Shown: positions 52,956 to 61,525 of the stretch, piece after piece
Position numbering within the stretch: position 1 is the stretch's first letter
Layout of the letters: each line of letters begins with the position of its first letter
Assembly: GCA_002151545.1 (NCBI GenBank)
Contig: CP021237.1
Location: 5,394,001-5,458,000, forward strand
Origin: Sphingobacteriaceae bacterium GW460-11-11-14-LB5
GTDB taxonomy: Bacteria > Bacteroidota > Bacteroidia > Sphingobacteriales > Sphingobacteriaceae
DNA: 64,000 nucleotides
Reading direction: 5' to 3'
Made by a program: the position numbers and the translations under genes
The notes under the pieces: model-generated
Databases searched by the model: none
What the model saw: only the letters and a program-made list of their open reading frames with translations
Told to the model about the DNA's origin: nothing

Positions 52956-53351
52956 ATGGCATTCAAAACCCGTTTAAACTTAGGATCAAAAGAATTTGAT
53001 GTACTACAGTGCAGCTTTTCATTAAATAGAGATGTTGACGCAAAAGGGCGTCCATCATCAGGTGTTTATGGTGGCACCATCCACATCGAAATCGAATCAA
53101 CCGAAGATACTTCTGTGATCGAATCGATGGTAAACAACCAGTACAAACCGCTTTCCGGAACCTTGGTGTTCAAAAAAGGCGAAGAAGACGCAAAAATGAA
53201 GGAACTGTCGTTCGAAGATGGCTACATCATCCAGTATAACGAGGGTATTGCGGTAAACGACAATACACCTATGACATTAAGTTTTGTGGTATCGGCCCGT
53301 AAGCTAAAACTGGGCAACGCAGAACATGAAAACGATTGGCCTAAAGCTTAA
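52956..53351 (+). CDS. tssD: T6SS tube protein Hcp (TssD), copy 2
   Basis: 131 aa, a second full-length TssD (MAFKTRLNLGSKEFDVLQC). The central block VDAKGRPSSGVYGGT and the C-terminal ARKLKLGNAEH-x-NDWPKA are identical to copy 1. The pair arose by tandem duplication. The 131 bp between them hold no gene and a purine-rich low-complexity stretch. A terminator follows, so vgrG has a separate promoter or depends on read-through. Confidence 0.93.
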   Translation: MAFKTRLNLGSKEFDVLQCSFSLNRDVDAKGRPSSGVYGGTIHIEIESTEDTSVIESMVNNQYKPLSGTLVFKKGEEDAKMKELSFEDGYIIQYNEGIAVNDNTPMTLSFVVSARKLKLGNAEHENDWPKA

Positions 53352-53375
53352 TCGTAATCAAGTATAAAATAAACA

Positions 53376-53403
53376 AAAGCGACCGGTTTATGCTGGTCGC
53401 TTT
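53376..53403 (+). terminator. Terminator after hcp copy 2
   Basis: AAAGCGACC pairs with GGTCGCTTT around a 10-base loop. The T-run is short, so it may be partial and mainly protect the abundant hcp mRNA. Confidence 0.7.
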
Positions 53404-53501
53404 AAGTTCATCTCCATTTTCATCATCCTAAAATACTAAATAATGCGTTTAGTCTTACAGTCATTAGCTTAAGGCTATCTCAATCAAATTAAAGCTCAAC
53501 C

Positions 53502-53627
53502 ATGTCTAACCAGTTCAAATATATTGTCGTAAAAAACGATTACCGCCCAGGTAAAGTATTTGGTTTGGTACAAGCACACAATTTTCATCTGAACATGCCG
53601 CCCATAAAAATAAACTCATTTTTATGA
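53502..53627 (+). CDS. Possible 41-aa peptide upstream of vgrG
   Basis: An ATG-started frame reads MSNQFKYIVVKNDYRPGKVF, then GLVQAHNFHLNMPPIKINSF and a final leucine. The composition looks coding and its last codons form a hairpin (CATAAAAAT/ATTTTTATG, 53603-53626). No family is recognised. It may be a short gene, a leader peptide of vgrG, or the broken start of a lost gene. The rest of 53404-53696 shows nothing. Confidence 0.35.
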   Translation: MSNQFKYIVVKNDYRPGKVFGLVQAHNFHLNMPPIKINSFL

Positions 53628-53696
53628 GGTGGTCATGCAAAAAAACGCCGCATTAGGCTTAGCTAAGGGCAATTGTTGTGATCAAGATTAATCAAT

Positions 53697-55562
53697 ATGG
53701 AAAAGAAACTCATAGCAGAAATCAATATAGAGGATAAGGGAATTACTCATTTTGCTTCCTTTAGCCTTCAGCAGGCTTTTAACGAACATCATTATTTCGA
53801 GCTGCGTTTTAACCACGATCAAATGGGCGCACCGGGACTGATCAGTTTAGAGGATAGCCGGGATTTTGTAGGCAAAACCTTAACCGCATCTTTTGGTCAT
53901 TCGCCAGAAGGCATGCAAAATTTTGTTGGACTGGTTTCGAAAGTAGAACTGTCTCAAAGCCATGGTTACCATGGGGTTTTAATTGTAAGTGGCTATAGCC
54001 CAACGATTTTGATTGACCGCGGACCAGATCTTGGGTCTTATTTGGATAAAGATTTAAATGAGATCGTAAAACTGGCAACAAAAGATACACCTGCCAATGA
54101 TTTAAAGGTTGTGGCGAATGCAGCCAGAACCTCATCAATCGATTACATCATTCAATATAGAGAAAGCGATTTTGCTTTTTTGAACCGGCTTTCGGCCGAA
54201 TACCACGAGTGGTTTTTCTATGATGGTAAGCAGCTTAATTTTGGAAAACCCAACACGCAAAAAGAAATAGCTTTATTTTACGGCAGAGACGTTCAGGAAA
54301 TGCAATATGCAATGGAAATTGCACCGATTAAAAATAAACGCTTTTCTTATAATCCTAAACAGGATGAGATGCTGCAGAGTGAAAGTACAGGAAGTGTTGA
54401 TGGTACACCCGATTTATCACATGCCGTTAAAGCCTCGAACCTTACTTTTAGTAAAACATTTAATCAGCCTTCAGCCATCCGGGTTGATAACAATAGCGAT
54501 ATTTCAAATCATGTAGAAAATCAGGAAAAAGCAAATGTGAGTGAGTTGCTAAAGGTAACCGCTAAAGGAGATAATGCAGGTTTAAGCATTGGTGGGATTG
54601 CCGAAATTACCATGAGCTTACGCAAAGAACTGGCTTTCACATCAGAAAGTTTAGGCAAATTCCTGATTACCAGTATAAAACATCATATCGATGAAAATGG
54701 CAAATACCATAACACCTTTGAGGGGAAAATATCGACCACAGAAAGGATACTGGTAAAAAACTTCGAAAAACCACAACCAGATATGCAGCTTGCCGATGTA
54801 ATCGATAATAACGATCCAAAAGGCCAGGGGCGTATTAAAGTGAAGTTTAAATGGGAGTGCTTAACCAACGATGTTACAGAGTGGCTGCGCGTAGTTACAC
54901 CAAGTGCAGGTGTAGGCGATAGAGGAAACAACCGTGGCTATTTTGCCATACCAGAAATTGACGATCAGGTGATGATCGCTTTTGAAGAAGGAAATATTGC
55001 AAGGCCAGTGGTAATGGGAAGTGTTTACCACAGTGCCAGTGTAGATAGCAGCCCTTTGATTAAAAACCATTTAAAGAGTATTATTACCAGAAGCGGCCAC
55101 CTTGTTGAGTTTGATGACGATCCGAATACGCAGGGCATCAAAATTACCGACATACACGAAAATATTATCCATATTGATACCAAGGGTAATAATATTACGA
55201 TAACAGCACTAGAGAACATGACCTTAAACTGTAAAAATATGCAGATTAATGTGCAGGAGAATATGAATACCAAAGTAGGTAAAAATATTGCTGAAAGCGC
55301 AGGTGAAAATATTTCTACAGATGCCGGAAACAACATTAGTCAGATTGCTGGTCGTGATATGCAAATCGTAGCCACGGGAGATATTAAGGAAAGTTCTGAT
55401 AAACGAATGGAATTTGCAGATCAGGAGATCCGCAGGCAATCTGATAACATGGAAACACTTGCGAATAATGGAATCAGCATTTTTAGTGAAAACGATAAAA
55501 TGACTTTGCAGAGCAAACAGACTGTAGAGCATAATAGTGCAGAAAAATCGATCTCTTTCTAA
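53697..55562 (+). CDS. tssI: T6SS spike protein VgrG (TssI)
   Basis: 621 aa. The gp27-like base is about 1-350 (LNRLSAEYHEWFFYDGKQLN near 165). The gp5-like OB domain is about 365-455 (NDPKGQGRIKVKFKW, WLRVVTPSAGVGDRG, IPEIDDQVMIAFEEGN, RPVVMGSVYH). A C-terminal beta-helix needle of repeated short strands follows (NITITALENMTLNCKNMQIN and onward). It has no fused toxin domain, so it is a carrier spike. The effector gene starts 11 bp downstream. Confidence 0.95.
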   Translation: MEKKLIAEINIEDKGITHFASFSLQQAFNEHHYFELRFNHDQMGAPGLISLEDSRDFVGKTLTASFGHSPEGMQNFVGLVSKVELSQSHGYHGVLIVSGYSPTILIDRGPDLGSYLDKDLNEIVKLATKDTPANDLKVVANAARTSSIDYIIQYRESDFAFLNRLSAEYHEWFFYDGKQLNFGKPNTQKEIALFYGRDVQEMQYAMEIAPIKNKRFSYNPKQDEMLQSESTGSVDGTPDLSHAVKASNLTFSKTFNQPSAIRVDNNSDISNHVENQEKANVSELLKVTAKGDNAGLSIGGIAEITMSLRKELAFTSESLGKFLITSIKHHIDENGKYHNTFEGKISTTERILVKNFEKPQPDMQLADVIDNNDPKGQGRIKVKFKWECLTNDVTEWLRVVTPSAGVGDRGNNRGYFAIPEIDDQVMIAFEEGNIARPVVMGSVYHSASVDSSPLIKNHLKSIITRSGHLVEFDDDPNTQGIKITDIHENIIHIDTKGNNITITALENMTLNCKNMQINVQENMNTKVGKNIAESAGENISTDAGNNISQIAGRDMQIVATGDIKESSDKRMEFADQEIRRQSDNMETLANNGISIFSENDKMTLQSKQTVEHNSAEKSISF

Positions 55563-55573
55563 AGAAATTATTT

Positions 55574-58258
55574 ATGGCCATTACAAAAAGAGCAAAAAAT
55601 ATTTTCATTACTTCCACCGGCGATTATACTGTAAATACCGGAAGTTTAATAGAAATTGCCAATAAGGTAAATATCGAAGCTAAAAATGACGACTTATCGT
55701 TTATAAGCCATAAAACAATCCATATTAATGGTGAAGAGGGAATAAAATACAATAAATATGCGCCATCCGATCTGGTGATAGAAAAAAGTGAGTATAAATT
55801 AAAAAGTACTTATGCACACGATCAGCTTTGCATTTTAGCCGACGAAATGGGCGAGAAAATGTTTATGTACTGGGCGCTTTATCTTTTTGGCCACGACATT
55901 AAACCAGAAGCCTATAGCAAATTATACCGGGCATTAAGTGATAGAAGTTTTCAGGCTCCCGAAATAATTGTGGTAAAAGGTGCAGTTGGGGGGCACAAAG
56001 CAGCATATAGCAATAAACGAAAGCAAATTCTGGTTTCGGAAAATGTTTTAAAAGAGGCTGTGGCGAGCAACGATGGCAAAACAGTACTTTTTGCCGCACT
56101 GGTAGAAGAGTATGGTCACCACATTGATAATTTATTGAGAACAGACTTTAGTCCTGAACCAATTGCTGATGATGATATTATCGACGAAGGGGCCAGGTTT
56201 GCTTATAACTTTTTCACCTTTAACATATTTGAAGAAAGCAGCATTACTTATGCCGAAGCAGAAACACCTGAGTTTAATGGAAAGCTGGTTGTTGACTTTG
56301 CTAAGGAACACGAACAGCTTAAAGCTTTTGTAAACGAAGAGCAACAGTACGATGGTATCCCCTTGGCAGATGTAGAATATTTTGGTGCTGGTTTTCTTGA
56401 TGCGGCACATGGTTATGGCCATGGCACTATAGAGATGGAAGCACTTGCCGGTAGCAAGAGTAAAATATTTAAAAAAGATGAGGTATTGCAGATTTATTTT
56501 GGTAACTGGCTACGCGACTATTCGCAAATGATTGTTGGCGCGACTATTAATGCTTCTGGTACAGCAACTACTGCTAGTAAAAAAGTGGCACCTAATAATA
56601 CCCTAAAAATGTCGCACCAGGGATGGGTTGAGTTATTGGAGATTTTTGCAGCTAAAGAATTTGTATATGATGTGGCTGTAGAAGAAGCGAAAAGAACCAA
56701 AAAGCCCGTCACCGAAAACTATCAGGCACACCTCGATGCCTTCAGAAAAAAGTTTAAAAAGCTTACCAAAGAAATTTTAGGCGTTTACCGCCCCGAAGAA
56801 CATATTGATAATGCTTTTAAACTTCCGGATGAGAGTAAAGCCATTGATCTGGCCTCGAGCAGCGCCGTTGCATTTACATACCAAACACCTGAAGGAAGTA
56901 TACAGAAAAAACTGTTTTATGGCCAAAGCAGTTCCAGCCCGATCGATCCTGTACGTAACATGAAAAGCTATATTCATGGTAAAGGATATGATGCCGAAAA
57001 ATCAAATGCCGTAAATCCATCTGCTGTTACCTATATGAAACAGCAGCTGATACTGGCCTGCCGCAAAGGGAAAAATAATGAGGGTTTTATGCATTTTGGT
57101 GCGGCCCTGCACGTACTCGAAGATTATTTCTCGCATTCTAACTTTTTAGAGGTTGCCCTGATCAACAATGGTGCTCCTATGGTTTATCCATGGGTAGAAA
57201 ATAAGCAGGGTAAACCTGCTAAAGATATTCCGATTGTAACCGGCATTTTCTTGTTAGATGATACCGTGGCCAGTGTGGCGCCAAAAATGGCTGAGGCCAT
57301 GTTCCCGATAAAACCCAGACCTTACGAAACCCGTAAAAAGGGTGAACGTACCTTTCCCGAAGGTTTTATGTTAACCATGCTCACCAATTTATCCAAATCG
57401 CAAAAAGGAGATCATACCCAAAATAACGTAACTTATAAAGGGATTGCCGTTAGCGGTTTGTTAAAAAGCTTAAATCTATGGTTAAATTTTGTCGACTGGA
57501 AAGCCGACTTTATGGAGAAAAATAAAAATACTCCACTTGGAAAAGGGATGACAGTTATTGATAAACAGATGAATAGTTTGGGCAATAACCTCGCCTTTGT
57601 AATGAATGTTTCTTTTAATATTTTTTTGGATGTTACCGATGATGGGATTAGAATTATACAATCACTATCTTCAGGTTATGGCAGCGATCCTACGCATACG
57701 CAGATTGCCAAAGATGACCCGAACCATCCATTGCATAAACTGGCCGCAGAGCTGGCCATTATGGCCGTAAAAGATGTTGGTACCAGGTTTAAAAACGGTG
57801 CCAGCGGCGAAGCATTGGCCAAATATGTAGCCGATACTTATTTTGTACATCCTGCCCTGGTGAAGAATGAGTGGATTACTCAGGTAAATGATATACTAAA
57901 AAAGTGGAAAGAAAAAAATCCTTTGATTATCAATAAACTTAAATTTCCTACCATTTATCATGAACATGCACCTGCGGTAATGAGGGATATCAAGAAATTT
58001 GGAGAGACGGTTGACCAAACCTATAATAATGCCAAAAGAGAATTTGAGGCATTTAAAAAGAATCCTACCGGTTATACCCGCAGGCAGGCGGTTGAAGTGA
58101 AAAAAACAATTGTAAGGGGTATAACGGAAATGAACGACCAGATGGCGGATAAAATTAATAAAAACCCAACATTAAAGAAAAGTAACGATTGGTTGCTCGA
58201 ACAGCGGAAGAAAATGGAAAATACCATCGAAAAGATAAAACACATGACACTCGATTAA
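55574..58258 (+). CDS. Probable T6SS effector with HET-C domain and extra metal-site motif
   Basis: 894 aa, no signal peptide. Residues 1-60 look like a VgrG-needle-type beta stretch (KNIFITSTGDYTVNTGSLIE) that may dock on the spike. Residues about 125-225 hold VEEYGHHIDNLL (178-189) and DEGARFA (204-210), a His/Glu pattern like that of predicted metal-dependent peptidase domains. The HET-C part runs from about 268 (FGAGFLDAAHGYGHGTIE, IYFGNWLRDYSQ) through YRPEEHIDN (406-412) to MHFGAALHVLEDYFSHSNF (506-524), whose spaced His/Glu/Asp residues recall zinc phospholipase C. The C-terminal third is helical. Toxic activity, perhaps on membranes, is inferred. Confidence 0.85.
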   Translation: MAITKRAKNIFITSTGDYTVNTGSLIEIANKVNIEAKNDDLSFISHKTIHINGEEGIKYNKYAPSDLVIEKSEYKLKSTYAHDQLCILADEMGEKMFMYWALYLFGHDIKPEAYSKLYRALSDRSFQAPEIIVVKGAVGGHKAAYSNKRKQILVSENVLKEAVASNDGKTVLFAALVEEYGHHIDNLLRTDFSPEPIADDDIIDEGARFAYNFFTFNIFEESSITYAEAETPEFNGKLVVDFAKEHEQLKAFVNEEQQYDGIPLADVEYFGAGFLDAAHGYGHGTIEMEALAGSKSKIFKKDEVLQIYFGNWLRDYSQMIVGATINASGTATTASKKVAPNNTLKMSHQGWVELLEIFAAKEFVYDVAVEEAKRTKKPVTENYQAHLDAFRKKFKKLTKEILGVYRPEEHIDNAFKLPDESKAIDLASSSAVAFTYQTPEGSIQKKLFYGQSSSSPIDPVRNMKSYIHGKGYDAEKSNAVNPSAVTYMKQQLILACRKGKNNEGFMHFGAALHVLEDYFSHSNFLEVALINNGAPMVYPWVENKQGKPAKDIPIVTGIFLLDDTVASVAPKMAEAMFPIKPRPYETRKKGERTFPEGFMLTMLTNLSKSQKGDHTQNNVTYKGIAVSGLLKSLNLWLNFVDWKADFMEKNKNTPLGKGMTVIDKQMNSLGNNLAFVMNVSFNIFLDVTDDGIRIIQSLSSGYGSDPTHTQIAKDDPNHPLHKLAAELAIMAVKDVGTRFKNGASGEALAKYVADTYFVHPALVKNEWITQVNDILKKWKEKNPLIINKLKFPTIYHEHAPAVMRDIKKFGETVDQTYNNAKREFEAFKKNPTGYTRRQAVEVKKTIVRGITEMNDQMADKINKNPTLKKSNDWLLEQRKKMENTIEKIKHMTLD

Positions 58259-58263
58259 CCAAG

Positions 58264-58327
58264 TGTTAAATGAAAATCTAAATTTATCTGTCAAAACAAA
58301 ATAACGGATAAACTTTTTTCATTTAAC
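58264..58327. repeat. 12-bp inverted repeat between effector and lipoprotein genes
   Basis: GTTAAATGAAAA (58264-58275) is the exact complement of TTTTCATTTAAC (58316-58327), with a 40-base loop. It lies just after the effector stop and 10 bp before the lipoprotein start. It could attenuate transcription or set relative expression of the two genes. Confidence 0.5.
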
Positions 58328-58337
58328 AGATAAAACT

Positions 58338-59126
58338 ATGCCAATGAAAAAACTACTTATTATAACCTTATCATTATGTACCACGCTTTTTACCAATTGC
58401 CAGCAAATGCCAAATAAAGACTTAGCCACTATCGACCTGAAAAATGCTTTAATTACAATTGACGATTGCGGGGTATTGTACAAAGGAAAAAGATTACCCT
58501 TCGGCAAGCCCTTAAAAGAATGGGAAAAAGCATTGGGGCAAAAAAGCAGCAGACCTGAAATTGGCATGTTTGACGATTTGGGCGTTGGTTTAAGTGCAGT
58601 TGAAGACGAGACAGATTTTTATATTTTTTTCACCAATCTCGATTCTCCGGAAGGTAAAGCTGGTAAATTAAATTTTGCTGCTAAGTACGAATCTGGCGAG
58701 CACATAGCTGCGAGAAATATGGAGGGCGGAAAATCGCTAATAAGCGACGAAAAAATAAAAGAATTCAATAAAGAAAATGAACTGACAAAGAAAGAATTCT
58801 TTTATCCATTTAAAACCTATCAAGGGGTGGTAAATATCCAGGGGGCTCCGGTAAAGGGTGATATGGATCTGCAAACCATTAATGCCTATAGGGAGCAAAC
58901 TGAAAAGCTCGATATTTTTACCTTTTGGGATCGGAATGTAAACAGTAAAGATGAAACCTTAACCACAAAAGGAGAAAGAGGCGAATATTTTCAGATTACT
59001 GATAAAAAATGTGGTGGCAAACTATACCGGATAGTACTTTTCTTTACCGATTATAAACTGGAATATATTATGGTTTCCAGTTTATCAAAAAGTGAAATGG
59101 AAACCTATGATGAGTTAAGGAAGTAA
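58338..59126 (+). CDS. Lipoprotein, probable immunity to the HET-C effector
   Basis: 262 aa with lipobox FTNC at about residue 20 followed by QQMPNKD. The mature part starts with ITIDDCGVLYKGKRLPFGKP and has a beta-rich fold with charged helices; no catalytic motif. Lipoproteins directly after envelope-acting T6SS effectors often serve as immunity proteins facing the periplasm. A start at the second methionine (58344) is equally possible. No family named with confidence. Confidence 0.65.
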   Translation: MPMKKLLIITLSLCTTLFTNCQQMPNKDLATIDLKNALITIDDCGVLYKGKRLPFGKPLKEWEKALGQKSSRPEIGMFDDLGVGLSAVEDETDFYIFFTNLDSPEGKAGKLNFAAKYESGEHIAARNMEGGKSLISDEKIKEFNKENELTKKEFFYPFKTYQGVVNIQGAPVKGDMDLQTINAYREQTEKLDIFTFWDRNVNSKDETLTTKGERGEYFQITDKKCGGKLYRIVLFFTDYKLEYIMVSSLSKSEMETYDELRK

Positions 59127-59177
59127 CAGGGTATATAGCTGGAGTAAAAATAGAATACATGAGGTAATGCGTGTTTT

Positions 59178-60023
59178 ATGAAAAACAAAATCACTTTTAC
59201 AATTTTTTTATTAACGGTATGTTTATTTGCCTGCGCACAGGGAGAAGATGACAGATTGTACCCATTTAGATCGCCTGTTACTGGCAAAGTTGGCTACATG
59301 AATAGTGAAGATAAAATTATTGTTCCCGCAATATATTCGGCTGCAATTAAATGTAATTTTTTACCATTGGGCATAGTATCTATAGGTGAACCCAATACCG
59401 AAGAAGAAAGAGTTGGTTTAGTGAACTTAAAGGGCGAATTCATATTGGATGTTAAGCTTGGTTACGAATTTATTGGTGTAGGCAATTATGAGGACGGGCT
59501 CCTTATGGTCGCTAAAAACAATAAATACGGGTATGTTGATTTACAAAATAAAGTTAAAATCCCTTTGGTATATGAAGATTTGGAGATGTTTATAGATGGA
59601 ATTGCTGCCGCTAAAAAGAACGGAAAATACGGATTCGTAGATTTAAAAGAAAATGTGGTAATCGATTTTAAATTCGATCATGTAAATTCTTTTTCAGGCG
59701 TCCAAAAGGATGGTCAGGAATATGCAGCGGTAGAGGTGAATAAAAAATGGGGGTTTATTAATAAAAAAGGCCAATTCATTATTCCACCAACTTACGATTA
59801 TGCAAGAAATTTTAATAATGGTACCGTAGAAGTAAGAAATAAAGGCAAAGTTGGAAAAATCGATATAGCTGGGAAAATTATTATCCCTCTTAGTTATGAT
59901 TATTTAGACGAAGAGGAAGTATCTGGCGAAACCATTATTAAGGCGCGCATTGATGCACAACCGCAATATGAGTTTTTGTATCATACTGATGGAAGATTTA
60001 TAAAAAAGAGAAAAATGTACTAA
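59178..60023 (+). CDS. WG-repeat lipoprotein
   Basis: 281 aa with lipobox LFAC (about residue 19). The mature protein is five or six WG-type repeats, visible as 'GKVGYMNSEDKIIVPAIY', 'NKYGYVDLQNKVKIPLVYE', 'GKYGFVDLKENVVIDFKFD', 'KKWGFINKKGQFIIPPTYD' and 'GKVGKIDIAGKIIIPLSYD'. WG repeats form beta-structures that bind proteins. It lies in the effector block, so it may protect against an effector or be a second immunity protein; this is by position only. Confidence 0.75.
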   Translation: MKNKITFTIFLLTVCLFACAQGEDDRLYPFRSPVTGKVGYMNSEDKIIVPAIYSAAIKCNFLPLGIVSIGEPNTEEERVGLVNLKGEFILDVKLGYEFIGVGNYEDGLLMVAKNNKYGYVDLQNKVKIPLVYEDLEMFIDGIAAAKKNGKYGFVDLKENVVIDFKFDHVNSFSGVQKDGQEYAAVEVNKKWGFINKKGQFIIPPTYDYARNFNNGTVEVRNKGKVGKIDIAGKIIIPLSYDYLDEEEVSGETIIKARIDAQPQYEFLYHTDGRFIKKRKMY

Positions 60024-60047
60024 CTCAAGTTCGTCAAACAAGTTTTT

Positions 60048-61049
60048 ATGATTGATCAAGCAGGAATCCATGAACAAAAGACCCAATTAATCGGGTGCCC
60101 AAACCTAGTTTTATTAAAACTTAGGCCACCGCATTTCAGCCGATCGTATGGGGTTTTGATTTCGTTTACAACTGCTGGCCAGGTGACCACCATGAAATAT
60201 GAAATGATGGTAACTTACGTTAAAACATTGGTAGATGAGCAGGTAAGGATTTTCAGTTTAGAACGATTAAGCCCTGTTTATATTAACGATTTAGCACCTG
60301 AAAGCACAGTAGATCAACTGGCTTACGAAACGGGAAAAGTTTTTTACCCCTTACTGGTTCAGGTCGGATTTGATGGGGCATTTATCGGGATTTTTAATCA
60401 TGATGAAATAAAAAAAAGGTGGGTTGAAACCAAAGAAAAAGTGATGGAGTATTTCACTGGGGAAGAAACTGAAAAATATTTAGCTCAAACAGAGCTGATG
60501 ATCAATGATGACTTTGCACTTGATATCTGTTTCAGGAACGACTGGTTTATTAACACTTTTTTTGCGCCTATTTATAAATCCTATGGCGAGGGGCGTGAGG
60601 TAAAAAATGTCAGACGTTTTGCACTTTCACCAAATGCCACCCCAGAGCACTTTGATGTTATCGAAAATATAGATCCTTTTCTGAATCATTACAATGCGAT
60701 AGAAATACACCATAAGGGAAAGATAGACCAAACAGAGCTAAATCTTTTTAGCGATGGTGAAGATGGAGAAGGCATTCCTGTTGAAGCTATTTATGAAGCC
60801 GATATTGTACTTCAGAAAGAAACAAAGTCAATCGATGCAATTATTGCCAATTGGAGCTGGAGCGATGGTCAACAAAAGTCGATAACATTACGTGTTTTCA
60901 ATATGTTCGACGAGCCAATTGATGCTGATGGGATTAACGATAACCTAGGTAACAATCTCATGTTTTTGGATAAAACCGAAAGCCGTAATGGAAGTGGTTT
61001 TGGATACTTTTTCAAATCTATTTTTAAAAAAACGAATACAACGAGCTAA
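60048..61049 (+). CDS. Hypothetical protein of the T6SS cargo block
   Basis: 333 aa, soluble, acidic, alpha/beta, with no signal peptide or recognised domain. The start is uncertain: the first ATG is at 60048, but MKYEMMVTYVKTLVDEQVRI (60192) is also possible. It ends with a basic tail (GYFFKSIFKKTN) 4 bp before the PAAR-like gene. A gene of this size just upstream of a spike protein could be an adaptor or chaperone for loading the next effector, or part of the spike cap. No evidence beyond position. Confidence 0.6.
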   Translation: MIDQAGIHEQKTQLIGCPNLVLLKLRPPHFSRSYGVLISFTTAGQVTTMKYEMMVTYVKTLVDEQVRIFSLERLSPVYINDLAPESTVDQLAYETGKVFYPLLVQVGFDGAFIGIFNHDEIKKRWVETKEKVMEYFTGEETEKYLAQTELMINDDFALDICFRNDWFINTFFAPIYKSYGEGREVKNVRRFALSPNATPEHFDVIENIDPFLNHYNAIEIHHKGKIDQTELNLFSDGEDGEGIPVEAIYEADIVLQKETKSIDAIIANWSWSDGQQKSITLRVFNMFDEPIDADGINDNLGNNLMFLDKTESRNGSGFGYFFKSIFKKTNTTS

Positions 61050-61053
61050 GCAT

Positions 61054-61524
61054 ATGGAAAAACATTTGGTCGTTCACGGAGCAACATGTCTGTGCAATTT
61101 TGGCACCGCTCCAGATAACCTGGTTGTGTTAACGCACAAAAAAGAATATGCCAATGATAAAGATGGCGCGAAAAAGTTAATTGCAAGTACTAAAGATATT
61201 GGTTCTACATTACAAAAGAATTGTTTTGGTTCTTGCTCAAAGAAGAATAATAGTCCCTGTACCGCAGTAATTACCGAATGGGGTGCTTTTTATGATAAAG
61301 TTACATTAACGCACGGTGGCAATCTGTTATTGGAAGATAGTAAAGCAACCTGCCCGGTCGGCGGAAAAGACTGCATAAAAGTGCTAAAACATGGTCAACA
61401 GGCTGATGTTAGTGCTCAAAATATGAAAAAGGCAGATCCAAACATTCAGCAGGTATTAAACCCCGCAGGTGTTAGTAATCAATCATCTGCTGGTGAAGGA
61501 ATTATAGTAACTATAACCAACTAA
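61054..61524 (+). CDS. PAAR-like protein (DUF4280 type)
   Basis: 156 aa. The ATG at 61054 gives MEKHLVVHGATCLCNFGTAP; the longer frame upstream overlaps the preceding gene. CLCNFG near the start, the cysteines in KNCFGSCSKKNNSPC, and GNLLLEDSKATCPVGGKDCI with 'TCPVGGKDC' near the end are typical of DUF4280, a PAAR-like family that caps VgrG spikes and recruits cargo. It is followed after one base by a large gene that is probably the cargo. Confidence 0.85.
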   Translation: MEKHLVVHGATCLCNFGTAPDNLVVLTHKKEYANDKDGAKKLIASTKDIGSTLQKNCFGSCSKKNNSPCTAVITEWGAFYDKVTLTHGGNLLLEDSKATCPVGGKDCIKVLKHGQQADVSAQNMKKADPNIQQVLNPAGVSNQSSAGEGIIVTITN

Positions 61525-61525
61525 T

